A stretch of 54,408 bases of DNA from Chloroflexota bacterium. Its GTDB lineage: Bacteria > Chloroflexota > Anaerolineae > Aggregatilineales > Phototrophicaceae. The stretch is taken from contig RFIA01000005.1 of NCBI GenBank assembly GCA_003695675.1, positions 1 through 54,408 of the forward strand, given 5' to 3'. The notes below the pieces were generated by a model. That model had not been told where the DNA came from, searched no databases, and was given only the letters and a program-made list of their open reading frames with translations. A program made the position numbers and the translations under genes. Below are positions 34,486 through 42,370 of this stretch, one piece after another. Numbering within the stretch: position 1 is the stretch's first letter; each line of letters starts with the position of its first letter.

Positions 34486-34863
34486 TTGTTGTCGCCATTT
34501 GTTGTTTGTGGCGGCATCCTATTTGGGCCGATTGCCTATCAACAATATCGCATGTGGCGATTTTCTCGCCCGTTCTTTAATTATCCACTACCCCCTCAAA
34601 CTGATGAAATTGCACGCAATACATCGTGGGGGGTGCTCACCGGAAATGGCCACTATTGTGACTTCATGGCCTCTCGTGCATTGGTGACTAATTTGAGCGA
34701 AGATGAGATCATTGCCTATTATGAAGAGGTCGGTCTTCCTCCTTTGAGAGAGGATTCGCAATTTGCTACGCTTTGGGGAACTAATGGCGGTGTCTCTGTG
34801 TTTGTTAAGTTTCACGAGCCAATTGCAAGATGGGCGCTCACAGGTAGAGATCAGCATCTTTAA
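34486..34863 (+). CDS. Small membrane-anchored protein of unknown function, start uncertain
   Basis: A protein of about 125 aa from the TTG at 34486. The in-frame reading could start at the CTG at 34456, giving an LRKFWVGVVLLLSP-like anchor. An ATG at 34447 is cut off from it by TGA at 34453. The N-terminal hydrophobic segment is followed by RMWRFSRPFF, then an acidic soluble part (NLSEDEIIAYYEEVGLPPL) and an FVKFHEP strand. If the TGA were TGG the gene would have a conventional start, so the reading may be a recently disabled gene. No family recognised. Confidence 0.5.
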   Translation: MLSPFVVCGGILFGPIAYQQYRMWRFSRPFFNYPLPPQTDEIARNTSWGVLTGNGHYCDFMASRALVTNLSEDEIIAYYEEVGLPPLREDSQFATLWGTNGGVSVFVKFHEPIARWALTGRDQHL

Positions 34864-34908
34864 TGGCCTATATGATCCTATCTTCATAGAATGTTAGAAT
34901 GTGGATCA

Positions 34909-34917
34909 TGTTATACG
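34909..34917 (+). promoter_or_regulatory. Candidate extended -10 promoter (TGTTATACG) of recF
   Basis: TGTTATACG lies 33 nt before the recF ATG at 34951. A CCGCAGAGACGC-type repeat sits between it and the gene. Confidence 0.4.
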
Positions 34918-34950
34918 CTGTGTCCTTCGCGTCTCTGCGGTTTTAGATTC

Positions 34951-36156
34951 ATGCACATCGAACATTTATCACTGACGAATTTTCGCAATTATGCCCGGCT
35001 TGAGTTGAGCCTGCCGCATGAGAAGCCGATTGTCTTGCACGGAGCCAATGCACAGGGCAAGACGAGTTTGCTCGAGGCGCTCTATTATCTCGCTACATCG
35101 AAGTCGCCATATACGACGAGTGACCGGCAATTGATTCATTGGCGGACTGAAAGCGACCCGTTGCCCTTCGCTAGGCTCAGCGCCGATGTGACAACTCGCG
35201 ACCGTCCGCTGACCCGTCTCGAAATTGTGTTGACACTCGAAAACACGGCGCAAGCTGTGCAACGCTTCAAGAAAGTCATCAAGGTCAATGGCGTCGCCAA
35301 GCGCGTAATGGATGTCGTCGGCCTCATCAATGTCGTCATGTTTTTGCCGCAAGATTTGACACTTATCGAAGGCGGGCCGAATGACCGCCGCCGCTTCATC
35401 GATGACACGCTTTCGCAGGTCGATGTCGTCTATCTGACGGCGCTCGACCAATACGAAAAGATTTTGCCACAACGCAACGCGCTGCTGCGCCGCATTGCCG
35501 ACGATAAAGCCACAACCGATGAACTCAATTTTTGGGATGAACAACTCGCTGACGCGGGCAGCATCATCATCGCCAACCGGCAGCAATTCTTGCGTGAACT
35601 CGAAGTTGGCGCACAACAGATTCATCTCGAATTGACCGGCAAACGCGAGACGCTCACGCTGCAATATCGACCGAGCTTTTTACCGACTGCCGCAGGCGAC
35701 GGCCAACTTTCGTTTGACACGTTCGGCCTCGACTTGCATCGCGAGATTGATGCCGCGAGCATCAAACCACAATTCGTCGAGCAGCTCGAACAAGAACGCA
35801 GTACATCAATTGAACGCGGTGTCACGCTCTCCGGCCCACATCGCGATGAATTGCGGTTGCTCATCAATAGTCGCGATGTCGGTTTATATGGCAGTCGTGG
35901 GCAGGCACGGACGGCAGTCATGGCGCTCAAACTCGCCGAACTCGCGTGGATGCGGGAGCGCATCGGCGAATGGCCGATCCTGTTGCTCGATGAAGTTGTG
36001 GCCGAACTCGACAAAGACCGCCGTGCTTATCTGCTTGAGCATATCGACAGCGCGACACAAACATTGATGACGACGACCGAACTCGACATCTTCACGCCGT
36101 CATTCCTCAACCGCGCCACCGTGTGGCACGTCCGCGACGGTGCAATTGATACATGA
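34951..36156 (+). CDS. recF: DNA replication/repair protein RecF
   Basis: SMC-like ATPase that loads RecA at gaps with RecO and RecR; cytoplasmic, 401 aa, close to the typical 360-400. Walker A is GANAQGKTSLLEAL (residues about 33-46). The RecF signature region is VVMFLPQDLTLIEGGPNDRRRFIDD in two parts. The ABC-type signature is SRGQARTAVMALKLAE and Walker B is PILLLDEVVAELD. The start at 34951 gives MHIEHLSLTNFRNY, the normal RecF N-terminus. No dnaA, dnaN or gyrB is adjacent, as is common outside gamma-proteobacteria. It is convergent with ferritin. Confidence 0.95.
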   Translation: MHIEHLSLTNFRNYARLELSLPHEKPIVLHGANAQGKTSLLEALYYLATSKSPYTTSDRQLIHWRTESDPLPFARLSADVTTRDRPLTRLEIVLTLENTAQAVQRFKKVIKVNGVAKRVMDVVGLINVVMFLPQDLTLIEGGPNDRRRFIDDTLSQVDVVYLTALDQYEKILPQRNALLRRIADDKATTDELNFWDEQLADAGSIIIANRQQFLRELEVGAQQIHLELTGKRETLTLQYRPSFLPTAAGDGQLSFDTFGLDLHREIDAASIKPQFVEQLEQERSTSIERGVTLSGPHRDELRLLINSRDVGLYGSRGQARTAVMALKLAELAWMRERIGEWPILLLDEVVAELDKDRRAYLLEHIDSATQTLMTTTELDIFTPSFLNRATVWHVRDGAIDT

Positions 36157-36179
36157 AGCGCTTTATAAAAAATATTGAA

Positions 36180-36221
36180 CCGCAGAGGACACAGTGATTG
36201 CTCTCAAAGTGTCCTTTGCGG
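36180..36221. repeat. Hairpin of the CCGCAGAGACAC repeat family, convergent terminator
   Basis: CCGCAGAGGACAC (36180-36192) and GTGTCCTTTGCGG (36209-36221) pair at 12 of 13 positions. It lies between the convergent recF and ferritin genes, followed on the plus strand by TTTGTGTTGAATCTTTTT. Confidence 0.65.
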
Positions 36222-36287
36222 CTTTGTGTTGAATCTTTTTGCTAAATGCCCGCCCCCACACTTGCCGGGCTGACAGCGACCAAGCGG

Positions 36288-36791
36288 TTACACTTCTTCT
36301 GCACCGCCACGTTGACCGAGTTCCCGGTCGAGCAAGAACAAGCCCTGCGGGGACTCACCGATACGTTTCAAGTCTTGAATGACGGCATCGACACTCGCTT
36401 CTTCTTCGACCTGTTCGTCCACGAACCATTGCAAAAAGCTGTTGGTGGCGTGGTCACGTTCATCAAGTGCGAGGTCAACGAGGTCGTTAATCATGCCAGT
36501 GACTTTTCGCTCATGCGCTAATGATGCCTCAAAAGCTGCAAGCGCGGAGTCCCACTCAGTCGGTGGGGCATCAATCGCGCTGAGGATGACACGCCCATCG
36601 CGTTCGTTGACGAAATCGTAAATCTTCATGGCGTGCATGTTCTCTTCTTCCGACTGCATCCGCATCCAATTGGCAAATCCGAGCAAATTTTCGGCCTCGA
36701 AGTAAGCTGCCATCGATAGATACAAATAGGATGCGTAAAATTCGGCATTAATCTGCTGGTTGAGTGCATCTTGCATCTTTTCACTGAGCAT
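36288..36791 (-). CDS. Ferritin (non-heme iron-storage protein)
   Basis: A protein of 167 aa in the ferritin FtnA-like family that oxidises Fe(II) and stores Fe(III) in a 24-mer. The ferroxidase ligands are visible: Glu in INAEFYASY, Glu and His in SEEENMHAM, and further acidic residues in DERDHATNSFLQWF. The four-helix pattern is continuous. The start at 36791 has AGGAGG with 7-8 nt spacing, excluding the longer reading from 36824. It is separated from recF by a hairpin. TATGCT on the minus strand at 36828-36823 is a possible -10. Confidence 0.95.
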   Translation of the reverse strand: MLSEKMQDALNQQINAEFYASYLYLSMAAYFEAENLLGFANWMRMQSEEENMHAMKIYDFVNERDGRVILSAIDAPPTEWDSALAAFEASLAHERKVTGMINDLVDLALDERDHATNSFLQWFVDEQVEEEASVDAVIQDLKRIGESPQGLFLLDRELGQRGGAEEV

Positions 36792-37001
36792 TGTGTTTCC
36801 TCCTGTTATGAATAGATTCAGCATAGGTTCTTATTTTACGCTCGACGTATTGAAATTGCATCGTCGGCGCGTTAGAGCTTCGTAAAATCGGCCTCACGGC
36901 GGGCATACTTTCGTCTATATATGGATCTATTACGACTCACGCAGTTCAACCAAGAACAGCCAAGTTGTCCAAAATCACACCCAATAGCCTGCTTGAGCCG
37001 G

Positions 37002-37039
37002 TTGGTATTTCGGTCGCCGGATGTTTTATCATCTAGCGG
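37002..37039 (+). repeat. Two-copy hairpin element, copy 2
   Basis: TTGGTATTTCG start and TCTAGCGG end; the stem is GATG/CATC where copy 1 has GACA/TGTC at the same positions, so two base pairs changed together. Confidence 0.55.
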
Positions 37040-37058
37040 TCTACTTACCCGAATCTCG

Positions 37059-37067
37059 TGTTATAAT
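37059..37067 (+). promoter_or_regulatory. Extended -10 promoter (TGTTATAAT) of the acyl-CoA dehydrogenase gene
   Basis: A perfect TGn-TATAAT ends 41 nt before the ATG at 37109; it is the best of the extended -10 sites in the window and needs no -35. Confidence 0.65.
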
Positions 37068-37108
37068 TAATCGAATGCGGATTCGATTAATTTGTGGAGA
37101 AAATAAGA

Positions 37109-38275
37109 ATGGTTGATTCAGTGATGACACATGGCGTTTCTTTTCGCTTGACAGAAGAGCAGGAAATGCTGCAAAAGATGGCGCGGGACTTCGCGGCGGA
37201 GGAAATCATCCCCGTCGCCGAGCATTATGACCGCACGGCAGAATTCCCGGAAGAGATTGTCCGCAAGGGGCAGCAAATCGGCCTCGTCGGTTTGAATATC
37301 CCTGAAGCGTATGGTGGCGCGGGGGCATCGGTGTTCGAGGATTGTCTCGTCGGTGAGGAACTCGCTTACGGCTGTTCCGGCATCAGCACGGCGATGAACA
37401 TCAACAACCTCGCAGCGTTGCCGATTATCATCGGTGGTTCTGAAGAACAGAAAGCATATTGGCTCGGTGAGCGCATGGTGGACGGCGGCGACCTTGCGGC
37501 CTATTGCGTGACCGAACCGGGTGCGGGGTCGAATGTTGTCGGAATACAAACTCGTGCCGAGCGCAAGAACGGTCATTACGTCCTCAACGGCTCGAAGACT
37601 TTCATCAGCAATGCCAATCACGCCAATTTTTATACCGTCTTCGCCGTGACCGACCCGAACGCTGGACATCGCGGCATTTCGTGTTTCATCGTCGAGCGCG
37701 AGTCCGAAGGCTTGAGCGTCAGCAAGCATTTCGACAAAATGGGGCAGCGTGCAGCAGACACTGCCGAAATTACCTTTGAGAATGTCGAAGTCCCGGCGGA
37801 AAATATGGTCGGTCAAGAAGGATACGGCTTTGTACTCGCGATGAAGGTCTTCGACCACAGCCGACCCGGTGTCGCGGCGGGGGCGGTCGGTGTAGCACGG
37901 CGTGCGATGGATGAATCGATTAAGTATGCCAAAGAACGCGAAACCTTCGGTGCTCCGATATGGCAGCATCAAGCCATTGGTCACAAAATTGCGGACATGG
38001 CGATGAATATCGACGCGGCGCGTTTGTTGGCGTGGCAAGCCGCATGGATGGTCGATAATGGCGCGACAAATCCACGTACAGCGGCTTATGCCAAAGCATT
38101 CGCGGCAGACATGGCGATGAAGACGACTATCGACGCCGTGCAAGTCTTCGGCGGCTATGGTTACATGCGCGAATATCCGGTCGAAAAACTCGTGCGCGAT
38201 GTCAAAGTCTTTCAGATTTACGAGGGCACGAGCGAAATTCAACGCAATATCATCGTTCGCGAATTATTCCGCTAA
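37109..38275 (+). CDS. Acyl-CoA dehydrogenase
   Basis: FAD-dependent alpha-beta oxidation of acyl-CoA thioesters, 388 aa, near the family's usual 380-390. The N-terminal helical domain is followed by the FAD-binding region CVTEPGAGSNVVGI. The NGSKTFISNANHA strand block and QVFGGYGYMREYPVEKL follow. The catalytic base is the Glu in YEGTSEIQRNI near residue 377. Together these are characteristic of short/medium-chain acyl-CoA dehydrogenases. GGAGA at 8-nt spacing supports the ATG at 37109 rather than a GTG at 37094. No partner thiolase or electron-transfer flavoprotein genes lie nearby. A perfect 13-bp hairpin follows the stop. Confidence 0.95.
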   Translation: MVDSVMTHGVSFRLTEEQEMLQKMARDFAAEEIIPVAEHYDRTAEFPEEIVRKGQQIGLVGLNIPEAYGGAGASVFEDCLVGEELAYGCSGISTAMNINNLAALPIIIGGSEEQKAYWLGERMVDGGDLAAYCVTEPGAGSNVVGIQTRAERKNGHYVLNGSKTFISNANHANFYTVFAVTDPNAGHRGISCFIVERESEGLSVSKHFDKMGQRAADTAEITFENVEVPAENMVGQEGYGFVLAMKVFDHSRPGVAAGAVGVARRAMDESIKYAKERETFGAPIWQHQAIGHKIADMAMNIDAARLLAWQAAWMVDNGATNPRTAAYAKAFAADMAMKTTIDAVQVFGGYGYMREYPVEKLVRDVKVFQIYEGTSEIQRNIIVRELFR

Positions 38276-38285
38276 ACTTTCAACA

Positions 38286-38337
38286 CAAAGACGCAAACAA
38301 TGCGGAGAAAATTTTCTTGGCAGCGTTTGCGTCTTTG
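38286..38337. repeat. Perfect 13-bp hairpin of the CAAAGACGC repeat family, convergent terminator
   Basis: CAAAGACGCAAAC (38286-38298) and GTTTGCGTCTTTG (38325-38337) pair perfectly, with an inner AGAAAATTTTCT palindrome in the loop. It is the only spacer between the convergent acyl-CoA dehydrogenase and uracil-DNA glycosylase genes and probably stops transcripts from both sides. Confidence 0.75.
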
Positions 38338-38355
38338 CGATTTAACATTTTTGCC

Positions 38356-38985
38356 TCAACGCACAAGCGCTGTCATCCCGGCGACGAAATCTCGTTTGCC
38401 GCCTTGTGCGGGATGACGCACCTTGGCACATGGCACATTGAGTTTTTGGAGCGTGGCTTCGGCTTTGTTGCCGACGGCGATGATAGTTTCAATCTCGAAT
38501 AGACTCACAAACTCGCTCAACAATTCGCCACCGAGACGCAATTCACTCGCACGCGGCGTGCGATTCGACCATGTGTTACCCGCTTTGTGTGGATGAAAAG
38601 GGAACGCATTCCACGCAAGCGGAACGATATTCAGCTTGAGCGCAGTCTCCCAAATAATCGTCGCCGTTTGTTCACGACCGGCTTTGGCCGTCTCGTCGGT
38701 TTTGCGATAACCGCGCTCTTGGCCGAACAGACCGACGCTATCAATGCCATTGACGAGTAAATATTCATTCGAGAAGGGCACACCGGTCAAGCGGCAGCCT
38801 TTGTAACCCGGCGCTTCACCGACCATCAAGATACGTGGCGCAATTTCGGTCATTTGGTGCAGATAGAGGCGCAAATTCTCGCGGCGGATGGTATTCGCGT
38901 CATTGCCATAGGCATATTGATTGAAGGCGTCGTCAGCGACTTCGGTGCGTGCGAGTTTGTCGATGTAGGTTTCAAATAAAGGCAT
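38356..38985 (-). CDS. Uracil-DNA glycosylase family protein
   Basis: A protein of 209 aa that removes uracil from DNA. Motif 1 (active site) is GEAPGYKGCRLTGVPFSNE; the WNAFPFHPH stretch gives the base-binding and DNA-contacting loops; the last HP-motif is VRHPAQGGK. The 'GEAPG' form with G-x-P fits the family 4/5-like or divergent UDG group rather than E. coli Ung. The start at 38985 is chosen because the longer reading runs into the preceding gene. The two genes lie 49 nt apart on the same strand, so they may be co-transcribed. Confidence 0.85.
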   Translation of the reverse strand: MPLFETYIDKLARTEVADDAFNQYAYGNDANTIRRENLRLYLHQMTEIAPRILMVGEAPGYKGCRLTGVPFSNEYLLVNGIDSVGLFGQERGYRKTDETAKAGREQTATIIWETALKLNIVPLAWNAFPFHPHKAGNTWSNRTPRASELRLGGELLSEFVSLFEIETIIAVGNKAEATLQKLNVPCAKVRHPAQGGKRDFVAGMTALVR

Positions 38986-39034
38986 AAATTGTCCACACTG
39001 TGCGGTCTTTGTGTCTCTGTGATTCAATATCTTT

Positions 39035-39784
39035 TTACGCGTTGAATACCAATATTTCACCATCTGCCGGGATGCGCAATTGCTCCGACGAGATGCCGTT
39101 GGCATCGGCATAAATGCGCAAATCTTCGCGTGAAACCGTGCCGTGATTGAGCGAATCGAGATGAATAGCGATGACGATGGCCTCCGGCGCGGCTTTGCAC
39201 ACAGCGACTGTTTGCGCGCTGTCCATGACGATCAATATATTTTCAGCAGTTCGCGCTCCACTCGAATGCGTGATGATGATGTCCGGTTGCACATCGGTAA
39301 CGATTTGCTCAACCTCGTCATACCAAATCGTATCGCCCATCCAATAAACAGTTGGTTCACCCACAGCCCGCAAGATAAAACCGGAAACCGGCCAATCGCT
39401 CCTGCCATGATTCCCAGTTGTCTTGGTGATTGAGATGCCGCCCCATTCAACAGCGTCAGCGATTTCCGTCACCTGTGTGAAGCCGTATTCTCGGATTCGC
39501 GCTCCATCGCCGGGTTGACAATAAAGCAAAATATCTTTTGGCAACACCCCGTTGTTCTTGTCATTGTCATCGAAGTGGTCGGGATGTAGATGTGAGACGA
39601 GTACCATCTCGGCACCGGCGATAACCTCTTCGGGCGGCATCGGCAAATCGACAAGTGGATTGGTGCCTTTACGCCCTCCAAATGGAGGAAGCGTGTCTTT
39701 TCCCGCAAAAAATGGATCGGTCAAGATGAGCCGTCCGTTGTATGTGAGGCGCATCGTCGCGTTACGAATCAATTGGAGTTGCAT
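39035..39784 (-). CDS. MBL-fold metal-dependent hydrolase (UlaG/UPF0173-like)
   Basis: A protein of 249 aa with the metallo-beta-lactamase fold. The metal site HLHPDHFDD is the HxHxDH motif; GNHGR, WMGDTIW and IHLDSLNHG give further ligand positions. The pattern follows UPF0173/UlaG, hydrolases of lactones or nucleotides, not the beta-lactamases. The start at 39784 has AAGGG at 5-nt spacing. It is followed by the UDG gene at 49 nt and preceded by the phosphoesterase gene at 80 nt; all three are on the minus strand. Confidence 0.85.
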   Translation of the reverse strand: MQLQLIRNATMRLTYNGRLILTDPFFAGKDTLPPFGGRKGTNPLVDLPMPPEEVIAGAEMVLVSHLHPDHFDDNDKNNGVLPKDILLYCQPGDGARIREYGFTQVTEIADAVEWGGISITKTTGNHGRSDWPVSGFILRAVGEPTVYWMGDTIWYDEVEQIVTDVQPDIIITHSSGARTAENILIVMDSAQTVAVCKAAPEAIVIAIHLDSLNHGTVSREDLRIYADANGISSEQLRIPADGEILVFNA

Positions 39785-39803
39785 CGTCACCCTTTTTAAT
39801 CAA

Positions 39804-39848
39804 GTTGAATCTCTTTGCTTTCTTATCTGCAAACATACCACCTGAGCA
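39804..39848. repeat. 45-bp dispersed repeat, copy 1
   Basis: It starts GTTGAATCT and ends CAAACATACCACCTGAGCA. 34 of 45 positions match copy 2 at 50879-50923. Both copies lie in gaps between two leftward genes. Confidence 0.55.
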
Positions 39849-39864
39849 TAAATTAAAACCACAA

Positions 39865-40626
39865 TTATTGATACCGTGCCGCCGCCGCGTCGGGGTCGGG
39901 AAAGCCAACGGCGTGCAAATCTGCGATGACAGCGTCAACATCGTAAGGGACGGCACGCAGGTCAACCATCAGGCTGTCTTCTAAAAAGGTGAACAAGCCC
40001 CATTGCGCTTTACCCGGCATATCGAACGACATACCGACGCTGCCGACATTGACGACGCGCCATGCGCCAAGATCGCGATTCATCTGCCGGTGGATGTGAC
40101 CACCAATCGCGAGGACGCCTTCGCGGTCGAGCAAATAATCAAGCGCCTGTTCTTCTGGTGTGTCCGGCAGCAGCATCGCTTCGTCATCGCCCGGCACAGC
40201 ATGATACCCGATCACCGGGCCATATCTGGCAACTTTGACGGACAATTCATGACGCAATTTTTTGAGATATTCGTAATCTTCAAAGCCGAGTTGTGCCATC
40301 CCCCAATTGAACTGCCGGTCACGTATCGACCATGCTGTCGCCAGTTTAGCGAATGCTTCCTCATCTTTTGCGGGTGGAGTTGGCATCCGTTCGCCAGTGA
40401 CGAGGTAGCGGTCGGTGTTGCCACTGATGACGCCGAATGTGCCTTTTTCGGCGGCTTCCTGCATCGCTTTAACCTTGCGGATACATTCGACGGGACGCGG
40501 GCCGAGCGCGGCGAGGTCGCCCAAGACCCAGATTTTATCGACGCTGCCAACTGATTCTAAATCTGCGAGCACCGCTTCAAACGCGGTCAAATTACCATGA
40601 ATATCCGACAAGACTGCAAGGCGCAT
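39865..40626 (-). CDS. Metallophosphoesterase (calcineurin-like, YfcE type)
   Basis: Dinuclear-metal phosphodiesterase of 253 aa. All five signature blocks are seen: SDIHGN, LGDLAALGPRP, SGNTDR, IGYHAVPGDD and GGHIHRQM. It resembles the phosphoesterase/YfcE class acting on small phosphodiesters. AAGGAG at 5-nt spacing supports the ATG at 40626. The upstream leader repeats this ribosome-binding block 180 nt further out (see the finding). Followed by the MBL-fold gene. Confidence 0.85.
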   Translation of the reverse strand: MRLAVLSDIHGNLTAFEAVLADLESVGSVDKIWVLGDLAALGPRPVECIRKVKAMQEAAEKGTFGVISGNTDRYLVTGERMPTPPAKDEEAFAKLATAWSIRDRQFNWGMAQLGFEDYEYLKKLRHELSVKVARYGPVIGYHAVPGDDEAMLLPDTPEEQALDYLLDREGVLAIGGHIHRQMNRDLGAWRVVNVGSVGMSFDMPGKAQWGLFTFLEDSLMVDLRAVPYDVDAVIADLHAVGFPDPDAAAARYQ

Positions 40627-40775
40627 ACCATCTCCTTGAAAATAAAGCGATATTCAACCGCAAAGACACCAAGATCACCAAGAAAAACAAAAGGATTCAA
40701 CGCAGTTGCGGGGGCAACGCGGCACATCGCCCCTACGAAAAGCGACCTGTTGGGGCAGAGCGTGCTCTGCTATTT

Positions 40776-40805
40776 TCATGCCTTTGTGATGGCGCAAAGC
40801 GGCAT
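40776..40805 (-). CDS. Possible nine-codon leader peptide before the phosphoesterase gene
   Basis: ATG at 40805 is preceded by AAGGAG with good spacing and encodes nine residues before TGA. It has the same ribosome-binding block as the downstream metallophosphoesterase gene 180 nt away. It may be a relic of duplication or a short leader that affects translation. No homology can be claimed. Confidence 0.25.
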   Translation of the reverse strand: MPLCAITKA

Positions 40806-40910
40806 AAACATCTCCTTGAAAGTGTAACGAGAAGATGCTGCATTGTAGCGTATTATAACCGCGTGCGCTCAATATAGGCTACAGCATTGTGCGGCGAGAT
40901 GCAATGTATG

Positions 40911-40924
40911 CTCTTTGCAAAGAG
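40911..40924. promoter_or_regulatory. Perfect 14-bp palindrome, operator candidate
   Basis: CTCTTTGCAAAGAG is self-complementary, typical of dimeric regulator sites. A looser pair CATTG/CAATG flanks it upstream. It lies in the gap between two leftward genes, downstream of the small unknown gene. Confidence 0.35.
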
Positions 40925-41055
40925 GCGACTTCGGGGTTGTTACGACTCTTCAAGCGATTGTTTGGGAGGAAATAGGCGAGCTAAACGATGCTAGACGCTG
41001 TGCCTGCGTCTGCGCATTTGTTATGCTTGTTTTGCATCATGATGTTGCCACCGTC

Positions 41056-41427
41056 CTAGAAGTTTAACTTGAGTGCTTCGTCTTGCAAACGGGCAATGGC
41101 CTTCCAGAAATCTTCGTGTTCAATGGCATGGGGGCGTGTTTCTTGAATGTGTTTCTGAAAGCGTGTGACCAATCCGAACAACATACTCGGACGCGGTTCT
41201 CGGTCGATGATGACCTCTCCCATTGATGACGGTATCCATCCCTGTCCTGAGCGAATCCACACATAACCACACGACTGCGTCGGATTACCCGGAGCACGAT
41301 AAATCGTCAGCATAATTGTCGGGTTATGGGGGTCATCCTGAATCGCATAAACAGGCTTGTCGTTGTTCGTCTCAGGGTTAAGGTCGTCATATAACCAGTT
41401 GGCTTGGGTTGTGTTCAAGGCCACCAT
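41056..41427 (-). CDS. Small protein of unknown function
   Basis: A soluble protein of 123 aa from the ATG at 41427, with GGGAGG at 6-7 nt spacing. The sequence has a beta-rich middle (IMLTIYRAPGNPTQSC, YVWIRSGQGW, EVIIDREPRPS) and a charged helix at the end (RLQDEALKLNF). No signal, TM or recognised motif. It starts from a gap shared divergently with the sigma factor gene, whose start is 270 nt away. Confidence 0.6.
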   Translation of the reverse strand: MVALNTTQANWLYDDLNPETNNDKPVYAIQDDPHNPTIMLTIYRAPGNPTQSCGYVWIRSGQGWIPSSMGEVIIDREPRPSMLFGLVTRFQKHIQETRPHAIEHEDFWKAIARLQDEALKLNF

Positions 41428-41653
41428 GATTTTCCTCCCTTCGCTTGAACTTGCGTTTGTCCATCTACTACCCATAGTTTACGATCATCTGGACAAGCGT
41501 TTGAAGTGACAAAATTCCTGATTATGGCGGATTTTGTCATACATTCATTACTCGTCCAGCAGTTCAACGTTGTTCGCTTAGCCAAAGCATCTTGGTAGTT
41601 TGCTTTTTGTTTATGTTGTTCGATCACTACAACGGGTGAGTCGTTATTTTTTG

Positions 41654-41662
41654 TGTTATACT
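41654..41662 (+). promoter_or_regulatory. Extended -10 promoter (TGTTATACT) of the ECF sigma gene
   Basis: Identical to the sites before the GlcG-like gene and the 30617 gene; it ends 36 nt before the ATG at 41699. No -35 match. Being a housekeeping-type promoter, it argues against exclusive autoregulation by the sigma factor. Confidence 0.5.
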
Positions 41663-41698
41663 TGCGGCGGGTTTCACACACACGTAAAAATTTACGCT

Positions 41699-42274
41699 AT
41701 GAGCCAACCTTCGGACTTAGAATTGATTCGGCAGTTGCAAGCGGGTGACGAAGAGGCATTGCTGGCGCTTCATGAGCGTTATGTCAACCTCGTCTATTCG
41801 GTTGCCTATCGTGTGTTGGAAGAGCAAATGGCTGCCGAAGAAGTGACACAGGATACATTCATGCGTCTGTGGCACAAAGCTCATACGTATAATCCAGAGA
41901 AGGGGCGCTTCACAGTTTGGTTATTGACAGTCGCACGACGTTTGGCGATTGATGTTTTGCGCCAACGACAACGGCGTCAACCGAAGCAAGGCTTATTCTT
42001 TATGGATGAAAACCCGCAATTGTGGGACGAGGTCTTGGCGGCGGACAAGAGCGATGACTTGAAACAAACATTATTATCAATCATGGAGCAATTGCCACCC
42101 GAACAACGCGATGCAATTGAACTGGCGTATTTTTACGGGATGACTCATAGCGATATTGCTGCTTACTTAAATATCCCTCTCGGAACGGTGAAAGGACGTA
42201 TTCGACAAGGGATGCAAAAATTGCGTTTGGCATGGATGACGGAGTTGTCAATCAATCCACAACTCGACAAATAA
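41699..42274 (+). CDS. ECF-type RNA polymerase sigma factor (SigK-like)
   Basis: A sigma factor of 191 aa. Region 2 (DTFMRLWHKAHTYNP, VWLLTVARRLAIDVLRQR) recognises the -10 element, and region 4 (LPPEQRDAIELAYFYGMTHSDIAAYLNIP, then GTVKGRIRQGMQKLR) the -35. It pairs with the downstream RskA-type anti-sigma gene. The ATG at 41699 gives the usual N-terminus; an in-frame start at 41600 would begin inside untranslated sequence that contains the promoter. Together they make a standard membrane-signal switch. Confidence 0.92.
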   Translation: MSQPSDLELIRQLQAGDEEALLALHERYVNLVYSVAYRVLEEQMAAEEVTQDTFMRLWHKAHTYNPEKGRFTVWLLTVARRLAIDVLRQRQRRQPKQGLFFMDENPQLWDEVLAADKSDDLKQTLLSIMEQLPPEQRDAIELAYFYGMTHSDIAAYLNIPLGTVKGRIRQGMQKLRLAWMTELSINPQLDK

Positions 42275-42370
42275 GCGTAAGTATTGGTAGTGCATGTAAC
42301 ATTCTAGTGGTCGGCGTTTTTTATCTTGAGAGACAAATGAGCCAAAATCGAGCCGAAATCTAGTTAAACG

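Larger units (their letters stand above)
40627..41055. other. 429-nt gap with a duplicated leader, repeat remnants and a palindrome
   Basis: On the minus strand a 13-nt block CATCTCCTTGAAA (plus-strand reading) occurs at 40629-40641 and at 40809-40821. The second copy is the ribosome-binding site of a nine-codon ORF (40805-40776). Remnants of repeat families follow: CCGCAAAGACACC (40658-40670), GCCCCTAC (40728-40735) and GGGGCAGAGCGTGCTCTGC (40752-40770). A perfect palindrome CTCTTTGCAAAGAG is at 40911-40924. No protein-sized gene is seen. Confidence 0.5.

Noticed and set aside
37118-38242. A 374-codon open frame on the minus strand
   Set aside because: It is the antisense shadow of the acyl-CoA dehydrogenase gene, which has all family motifs, a promoter and a ribosome-binding site.
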